A stretch of 64,000 bases of DNA, taken from Pseudomonas guariconensis. GTDB taxonomy: Bacteria > Pseudomonadota > Gammaproteobacteria > Pseudomonadales > Pseudomonadaceae. The DNA is taken from the NCBI RefSeq assembly GCF_015680235.1, contig NZ_JADLJL010000008.1, forward strand, positions 90,996 through 154,995. Direction: 5' to 3'. The notes under the pieces were generated by a model. It saw only the letters and a program-made list of their open reading frames with translations, was not told where the DNA came from and made no database searches. The position numbers and the translations under genes were made by a program. Every line of letters begins with the position of its first letter. Positions within the stretch are counted from its first letter, which is position 1. Positions 58,662-64,000 of this stretch are shown piece by piece.

Positions 58662-61600
58662 ATGGGTTTCAATCTTTCCGCCTGGGCCCTGCGCAACCGG
58701 CAGATCGTGCTGTTCCTGATGATTCTCCTGGCAGCGGTTGGCGCCATGTCCTACACCAAGCTGGGGCAGAGCGAGGACCCTCCGTTCACCTTCAAAGCCA
58801 TGGTCATTCGCACGATCTGGCCGGGTGCCACTGCCGAAGAAGTCTCCCGGCAGGTCTCCGAACGCATCGAAAAGAAGCTGATGGAAACCGGCGAGTACGA
58901 GCGCATCGTTTCGTTCTCGCGCCCGGGTGAATCCCAGGTCACTTTCATGGCCCGCGACTCCATGCATTCGCAAGCCATCCCAGAACTCTGGTATCAGATT
59001 CGCAAGAAAGTCGCGGATATCCGCCATACCCTGCCGCCGGAAATCCAGGGCCCGTTCTTCAACGACGAGTTCGGCACCACCTTCGGCAATATCTATGCCC
59101 TGACCGGCGCAGGCTTCGACTACGCAGTGCTCAAGGACTATGCAGACCGCATCCAGATCCAGCTGCAGCGGGTCAAGGACGTGGGCAAGGTGGAGCTGCT
59201 CGGCCTGCAGGACGAAAAGATCTGGATCGAGCTGTCCAACGTCAAGCTGGCGACCCTGGGCGTGCCTTTACAGGCCGTGCAGCAAGCCTTGCAGGAGCAG
59301 AATGCGGTAAGCACCGCCGGCTTCTTCGAAACCCCCAGCGAACGCCTGCAACTGCGGGTGAGCGGGCAATTCGACACGGTCGAGCAGATCCGCCAGTTCC
59401 CCATCCGAGTGGGCGATCGGACCTTCCGTATCGGCGACGTGGCCGATGTGCACCGTGGTTTCAACGACCCACCCGCGCCGCGCATGCGCTTCATGGGGGA
59501 AGATGCCATTGGTCTTGCAGTGTCGATGAAGGAGGGCGGCGACATTCTGGTCCTGGGCAAGGCCCTGGAGGGTGAGTTCGCCCGTCTGGCCCGCAACCTG
59601 CCCGCCGGCATGGAACTGCGCAAGGTCTCCGACCAGCCGGCGGCGGTGAAGGCCGGGGTCGGCGAGTTCGTCCAGGTATTGGTCGAGGCCCTGGCCATCG
59701 TACTGCTGGTGAGCTTCTTCTCCCTGGGCCTGCGCACCGGCCTGGTAGTGGCCTTGGCCATTCCGTTGGTGCTGGCCATGACCTTCGCCGCCATGCACTA
59801 CTTCGGCATCGGCCTGCACAAGATTTCCCTGGGGGCGCTGGTACTGGCCCTGGGGCTACTGGTGGACGATGCGATCATTGCCGTGGAGATGATGGCGATC
59901 AAGATGGAGCAGGGCTTCGACCGGCTCAAGGCGGCCAGCTATGCCTGGTCGAGCACGGCCTTTCCGATGCTCACCGGTACCCTGATCACTGCGGCGGGCT
60001 TCCTGCCGATCGCCACCGCCGCCTCGAGTACCGGCGAATACACCCGTTCGATCTTCCAGGTGGTGACCATCGCCTTGCTGACCTCCTGGGTCGCCGCGGT
60101 GGTGTTCGTGCCCTACCTGGGCGACCGGCTGCTGCCGGACCTGGCCAAGCGCCACGCGGCGCGCCATGGCGAGGCTGGCCATGACCCGTACGGTACGCCG
60201 TTCTACCAGCGGGTGCGCCGCGTGGTGGGGTGGTGCGTGCGGCGGCGCAAGACGGTGATCGTGCTGACCCTCGCTGCGTTCGTCGGCAGCCTGCTGTTGT
60301 TCCGCTTCGTGCCCCAGCAGTTCTTCCCGGCGTCGGGCCGGCCTGAGCTGATGGTCGACCTCAAGCTCGCCGAGGGCGCGTCGCTGGCCAACACCGCCGA
60401 GCAGGTCAAGCGCCTGGAGGCCTTGCTCAAGCAACAGGACGGCATCGAGAACTACGTTGCTTATGTCGGCACCGGTTCGCCGCGTTTCTACCTGCCTTTG
60501 GACCAGCAATTGCCGGCGGCGAGCTTTGCTCAGTTCGTGGTGCTGGCCAAGAGCCTGGAAGATCGCGAGGCGTTACGCAGTTGGCTGATCGCCACGCTGG
60601 ACGAACAGTTCCCCGAGCTGCGCTCGCGGGTCACACGCCTGGAAAACGGCCCTCCCGTGGGCTACCCGGTGCAGTTCCGCGTGACGGGCGAGCATATCGA
60701 GAAGGTCCGCGCCCTGGCGCGTCAGGTCGCCGACAAGGTACGCGAGAACCCCCACGTGGTGAACGTGCACCTGGACTGGGAGGAGCCGAGCAAGGCTGTA
60801 TTCCTGGAGATCGACCAGGATCGCGCACGTGCCTTGGGCGTGAGCACTGCGCACCTGTCGAGCTTCCTGCAAAGCTCGCTCACCGGCACCACCGTCAGCC
60901 AGTATCGTGAAGACAATGAACTGATCGAGATCCTGCTGCGCGGTACCGACCAGGAGCGCCATGAGCTGGGTAATCTGGGCAGCCTGGCATTGCCCACCGA
61001 TAACGGCCAGAGCGTGGCGCTGTCGCAGGTGGCGACGCTGGAATATGGCTTCGAGGAAGGGGTCATCTGGCACCGTAACCGCCTGCCGACGGTGACCGTG
61101 CGCGCCGATATCTACGGCAAGGAGCAGCCGGTGACGCTGGTCAAGCAAATCCTCCCGACCCTGCAGCAGGTGCGCGACCAGTTGCCGGACGGTTACTTGC
61201 TGGAGGTGGGCGGTACGGTGGAGGACTCCGAACGCGGGCAGAAATCGGTGAATGCCGGCATGCCGCTGTTCATCGTGGTGGTGCTGACGTTGCTGATGAT
61301 CCAGCTGCGCAGTTTCTCGCGCACGGTGATGGTATTTCTCACCGCCCCCCTGGGGCTGATCGGCGTGACGTTGTTCCTGCTGGTGTTCCGCCAGCCGTTC
61401 GGCTTCGTCGCCATGCTCGGCACCATCGCCTTGGCGGGGATGATCATGCGCAACTCGGTGATCCTGGTCGACCAGATCGAGCAGGATATCGCCGCTGGGC
61501 TGGACCGTTGGCAGGCGATCATCGAAGCCACGGTACGGCGCTTCCGGCCCATCGTGCTCACCGCGCTGGCGGCGGTGCTGGCGATGATCCCCCTGTCGCG

Positions 61601-61721
61601 CAGCGTGTTCTACGGGCCGATGGCGGTGGCGATCATGGGTGGGTTGATCGTGGCGACGGTGCTGACCCTGTTGTTCCTGCCGGCGCTGTATGCGGCATGG
61701 TTCAGGGTGAAGAAGGGGTGA
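58662..61721 (+). CDS. RND efflux inner-membrane transporter (TriC/AcrB type)
   Basis: A 1019-residue proton-driven exporter with the RND pattern of two sets of membrane segments. FLMILLAAVGAMSYTKLG is TM1; GALVLALGLLVDDAIIAVEMM near 395-410 holds the paired aspartates of the proton relay. The sequence resembles TriC/VexF-type pumps more than MexB. No outer-membrane factor gene follows, so it must share a TolC/OprM-type channel. Confidence 0.93.
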   Translation: MGFNLSAWALRNRQIVLFLMILLAAVGAMSYTKLGQSEDPPFTFKAMVIRTIWPGATAEEVSRQVSERIEKKLMETGEYERIVSFSRPGESQVTFMARDSMHSQAIPELWYQIRKKVADIRHTLPPEIQGPFFNDEFGTTFGNIYALTGAGFDYAVLKDYADRIQIQLQRVKDVGKVELLGLQDEKIWIELSNVKLATLGVPLQAVQQALQEQNAVSTAGFFETPSERLQLRVSGQFDTVEQIRQFPIRVGDRTFRIGDVADVHRGFNDPPAPRMRFMGEDAIGLAVSMKEGGDILVLGKALEGEFARLARNLPAGMELRKVSDQPAAVKAGVGEFVQVLVEALAIVLLVSFFSLGLRTGLVVALAIPLVLAMTFAAMHYFGIGLHKISLGALVLALGLLVDDAIIAVEMMAIKMEQGFDRLKAASYAWSSTAFPMLTGTLITAAGFLPIATAASSTGEYTRSIFQVVTIALLTSWVAAVVFVPYLGDRLLPDLAKRHAARHGEAGHDPYGTPFYQRVRRVVGWCVRRRKTVIVLTLAAFVGSLLLFRFVPQQFFPASGRPELMVDLKLAEGASLANTAEQVKRLEALLKQQDGIENYVAYVGTGSPRFYLPLDQQLPAASFAQFVVLAKSLEDREALRSWLIATLDEQFPELRSRVTRLENGPPVGYPVQFRVTGEHIEKVRALARQVADKVRENPHVVNVHLDWEEPSKAVFLEIDQDRARALGVSTAHLSSFLQSSLTGTTVSQYREDNELIEILLRGTDQERHELGNLGSLALPTDNGQSVALSQVATLEYGFEEGVIWHRNRLPTVTVRADIYGKEQPVTLVKQILPTLQQVRDQLPDGYLLEVGGTVEDSERGQKSVNAGMPLFIVVVLTLLMIQLRSFSRTVMVFLTAPLGLIGVTLFLLVFRQPFGFVAMLGTIALAGMIMRNSVILVDQIEQDIAAGLDRWQAIIEATVRRFRPIVLTALAAVLAMIPLSRSVFYGPMAVAIMGGLIVATVLTLLFLPALYAAWFRVKKG

Positions 61722-62066
61722 AGCACGAAGGCTGAGCGCTGCGGCAAGCCGGACACGTGCTCCGGCTTGCCGACCCTGTAGGAACGGGCTCGCCCCGCAA
61801 TGGCTGCGCCTGCGGATGGACAAGGTCCGCCAGGTCATGTGAATAACAGCCCCGATGCTGCGCCGAAATCGCAAAAAGCGAAGCTTCCTACAAACCCTTG
61901 GGACGCATGAATTACCTCTGAGAAGTCCTTCTCCCTTAGCGTTAACCGCTGGATTCGATAACAGGTGATCCAGGGACGTCGAGGCTGTCGCCTACCAGGC
62001 CAGCTCGACGGTCGCTTTGTAGACAAGGAATTCACATGCCCAGCCAATGCGATCTGAGGCTTTGAT
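61722..62066. other. Intergenic region before the T6SS effector gene
   Basis: 345 bp. It contains a hairpin (GGCAAGCCGGA 61743-61753 and TCCGGCTTGCC 61761-61771) that may end the pump operon, a REP at 61776-61803 (CTGTAGGAACGGGCTCGCC), then a relatively AT-richer stretch. At 62036-62065 a 9-codon frame (MPSQCDLRL) with AAGGA upstream ends one base before the effector start. Confidence 0.5.
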
Positions 62067-64000
62067 ATGAACCTCAGCCAGAACATCGCCCATGTCATCG
62101 CCGAATCGGCACTCCCTCCCGGCCAATGCCAGGCCTGCGAACGCCAGGGGTTGCCTGTCCTGGTGTTGCGCCAGGCCTTGGTCCCAGACCTGCTCTCCAC
62201 CGCCGCAGCACCGCCGCTGGAGGGCCGTCGCGTCGACACCAAGATGGGCTTGCGCACCCTGCGCATGGGCTACCTGTACGTCCTGCTCGATCGCCGGATC
62301 TGGCACGCCTACGAGGTCACCGAACAAGGCTATCTGCGTCGCTTCAACCCCATCGAGCCGCCGCTCGGGCCGCCTCGTCCACTGCCCGACTGGTGCTCCG
62401 GCAAAGACCACGATATCCCCTCGGCCTTTCTGACCTTCGACACCAAGACCTACAGCACCGCCTGGATCGCCTTCGCCAGCGATCCATGGCCGCTCAGCGT
62501 GTTGAACGCCTACAGGGATGGCACATTCCCCTCGGATCGCTTTCATGAACTGGACCTGACCCAGCTCCGGACGAACCCAGGCAGGTTCGGCATGCTCATG
62601 ACACCGGACAACCTGCAAGTCGACCGCCAGGTGTTCGAGTATGCCAAGCAGCTACCGGGGCCCTTCGACAGCGCACACGGCTTCCACAGCCGTTACCTGC
62701 GCCATACCGCCTTGCGCAACTACGTGACCCATGCCATGGCCAAGCACCAGCTCGAGCAGGGCGTGCTGGCCGTGGTCATCGATGACACCGTCGGCCTGAT
62801 CCAGGAATACAACCATGCGCGTCTCGGTTGGCTGGTGGCTCGCCAGCAATGGCGTGAAGAACCGCTGCGGGCGTACAAGCTGCAAACCTCGCATATCCTG
62901 CAGATCATTCGCGCCCAGCACCGCGCCTGGGCCGAAGAGGCCGTATCCAGCTTCGAGCCGCAGTCTGGCGATGGACCTCCGGTCTTCGTCGACCCGCGTA
63001 TCGAACGCCAACGCGTGGTGGATCAGCGCGGCGATGAAAGCGATGCCCGACTCGAAGAGCGCTATGACGAGCCGGCCCGGGCCGCCTTCCAGGCCGAGTA
63101 CGAACGTCAGGACGCCCAATACCAGCATTACATCGACCTGAACGCCCAGGCCTATGCGGCGCTTTGCGACAGCTCCGCCTTCAAGCTCATCGAGCAATAC
63201 GATTACGATGGCCAGGACTCTGATTCCGCCGTCGCCTACAGCATGACCCTGGCTTCATGCCTGGCGGGCGGAATCACCGAAGCGTTGAGGTCGGAGGCGC
63301 AAGCACCGCCAGGTCCCAGTGAAGCACTCTGGCTGCGATGGCTGCAGGACCCTGCCAGTCCAGCCTACCGCGCCCTGCTGATGCGCAATGAATCGTTGTT
63401 AGACGCGCTGTTGCCCAGCTTCTCGACCAACGAAGTCGACTGGAACGACAGCGAGAAGCTTTATTCGGTGCTCAACAAGTTCATCACCAGCGATGACCTT
63501 GGCCTGGCATTTCGTGACGGCCTCAAGCAGGCGGTGGCCGACCTCCAAGGAGCCGTCAATGCCGCCAGCAAACGCCTGGAGCCGAGTCTGGCCCCTGAAG
63601 TCCCGAACGCGGTGAGGCGCCTGAACGCCGCCACGCAGTGGTTGCACAACGGCGTCCAGTTGATCGAGCTGCAGGTGCAGATGAAGCTCGGTGAATACTA
63701 CGCCCTGCAAAGCGCCCACCTGCGCCAGCTGCAGAAACAGGCCAACCAGGCGGTCGCCAAGGCCCGCGAACAGAGGCTGCGCAGTATGAGAGCCTTCGAA
63801 GCGCAATCCCTCAGCAACCTGCGCAATGTCCGCCCCATCCTCCAGGACGGGCTATTGAGCCTCGCCGTGCTCGACCCGAAGCTGGCCGACAGCACGATCT
63901 CCGTCAGCCTGTGGGTCGAAGGCCGTGCGCAGGAGGTGCATGAGCGGCTAGTCAATGGAGCACGCCATGGCGTGGGCGCGCTGGATCATACCGCCCCGGC
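62067..64000 (+). CDS. VasX/BTH_I2691-type T6SS effector, N-terminal part (partial)
   Basis: Open from ATG 62067 to the end of the window (644 codons), no stop seen. The N-terminus CQACERQGLPVLVLRQALVPD, followed by MGLRTLRMGYLYVLLD, matches the VasX N-terminal region found in pore-forming type VI secretion effectors. A long helical region with coiled-coil-like stretches (LRQLQKQANQAVAKAREQRLRSMRAF) follows; the hydrophobic pore part would lie beyond the edge. TGAGG at 62055-62059 precedes the start. An immunity gene is expected downstream; none is visible here. Confidence 0.75.
   Translation, partial: MNLSQNIAHVIAESALPPGQCQACERQGLPVLVLRQALVPDLLSTAAAPPLEGRRVDTKMGLRTLRMGYLYVLLDRRIWHAYEVTEQGYLRRFNPIEPPLGPPRPLPDWCSGKDHDIPSAFLTFDTKTYSTAWIAFASDPWPLSVLNAYRDGTFPSDRFHELDLTQLRTNPGRFGMLMTPDNLQVDRQVFEYAKQLPGPFDSAHGFHSRYLRHTALRNYVTHAMAKHQLEQGVLAVVIDDTVGLIQEYNHARLGWLVARQQWREEPLRAYKLQTSHILQIIRAQHRAWAEEAVSSFEPQSGDGPPVFVDPRIERQRVVDQRGDESDARLEERYDEPARAAFQAEYERQDAQYQHYIDLNAQAYAALCDSSAFKLIEQYDYDGQDSDSAVAYSMTLASCLAGGITEALRSEAQAPPGPSEALWLRWLQDPASPAYRALLMRNESLLDALLPSFSTNEVDWNDSEKLYSVLNKFITSDDLGLAFRDGLKQAVADLQGAVNAASKRLEPSLAPEVPNAVRRLNAATQWLHNGVQLIELQVQMKLGEYYALQSAHLRQLQKQANQAVAKAREQRLRSMRAFEAQSLSNLRNVRPILQDGLLSLAVLDPKLADSTISVSLWVEGRAQEVHERLVNGARHGVGALDHTAP

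Overview
The window is chromosomal DNA of a Pseudomonas, most likely of the P. putida group. The evidence is the gene order (purT, ffh, rpsP-rimM-trmD-rplS, xerD, dsbC, hom-thrC, recJ, wspA-F-R, prfB-lysS, ppc, adk, tsaB), uniformly high G+C, and many REP/REPIN elements of the 'GTAGGAGCGGGCTTGTCCCGCGA' type between genes. I see no tRNA, rRNA, insertion sequence, prophage or CRISPR array. Genes tile the window almost completely. The species call rests on recognition, not on a database search.

Layout. 1-9120: purT, an MHS-type transporter, a corB-like/ypjD pair next to ffh, and the ribosomal/tRNA-modification operon rpsP-rimM-trmD-rplS. 9123-21446: a CPA1 antiporter, xerD, dsbC, hom, thrC, a lone receiver-like protein, a DUF3509-like protein, a periplasmic binding protein, a CaiB-type CoA transferase, yaeQ and recJ. 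21713-28826: an old yellow enzyme, then a minus-strand cluster equivalent to E. coli ydcSTUV-patD for polyamine uptake and 4-aminobutyraldehyde oxidation, with a 127-bp-period REPIN array between ydcS and ydcT. 29040-38262: a YebE-like protein and the full Wsp surface-sensing operon wspABCDEF-wspR. 38616-45507: prfB with its programmed +1 frameshift, lysS, a TetR regulator, a lipoprotein, a QEGLA-motif protein, a lipoprotein hydrolase and a small membrane protein. 45629-51927: an LptF-like OmpA lipoprotein and its partner, ppc, adk and tsaB. 52323-61721: small conserved genes, a DUF72 protein, an ICL/PEPM enzyme, an extensin-like protein, rsmJ, and a TetR-controlled two-gene RND efflux operon. 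62067-64000: the start of a VasX/BTH_I2691-type type VI secretion effector that runs off the end.

How it works together. In the Wsp system WspA (receptor), WspB/D (CheW couplers), WspC (methyltransferase), WspE (kinase-receiver hybrid) and WspF (methylesterase) control WspR, a GGDEF diguanylate cyclase. The most important observation is an in-frame amber codon at codon 300 of wspF (37090-37092). The reading frame and the conserved C-terminal sequence continue intact for 37 more codons to the expected TGA. WspR has its phosphoacceptor, GGEEF and RxxD motifs. Known loss-of-function wspF alleles lock the pathway on and raise c-di-GMP, so this strain is predicted to be a natural or laboratory-selected hyper-biofilm variant unless the base is a sequencing error.

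Other points of interest are an identical 14-bp near-palindrome beside the TetR gene and beside the lptF-like operon, a perfect 16-bp-span palindrome in the TetR/RND intergenic region, an AlgU-like promoter upstream of the lptF-like operon, a duplicated domain in an uncharacterised protein (55041-55664), and a 48-codon ORF with a consensus ribosome-binding site that contains a long GC-rich hairpin.
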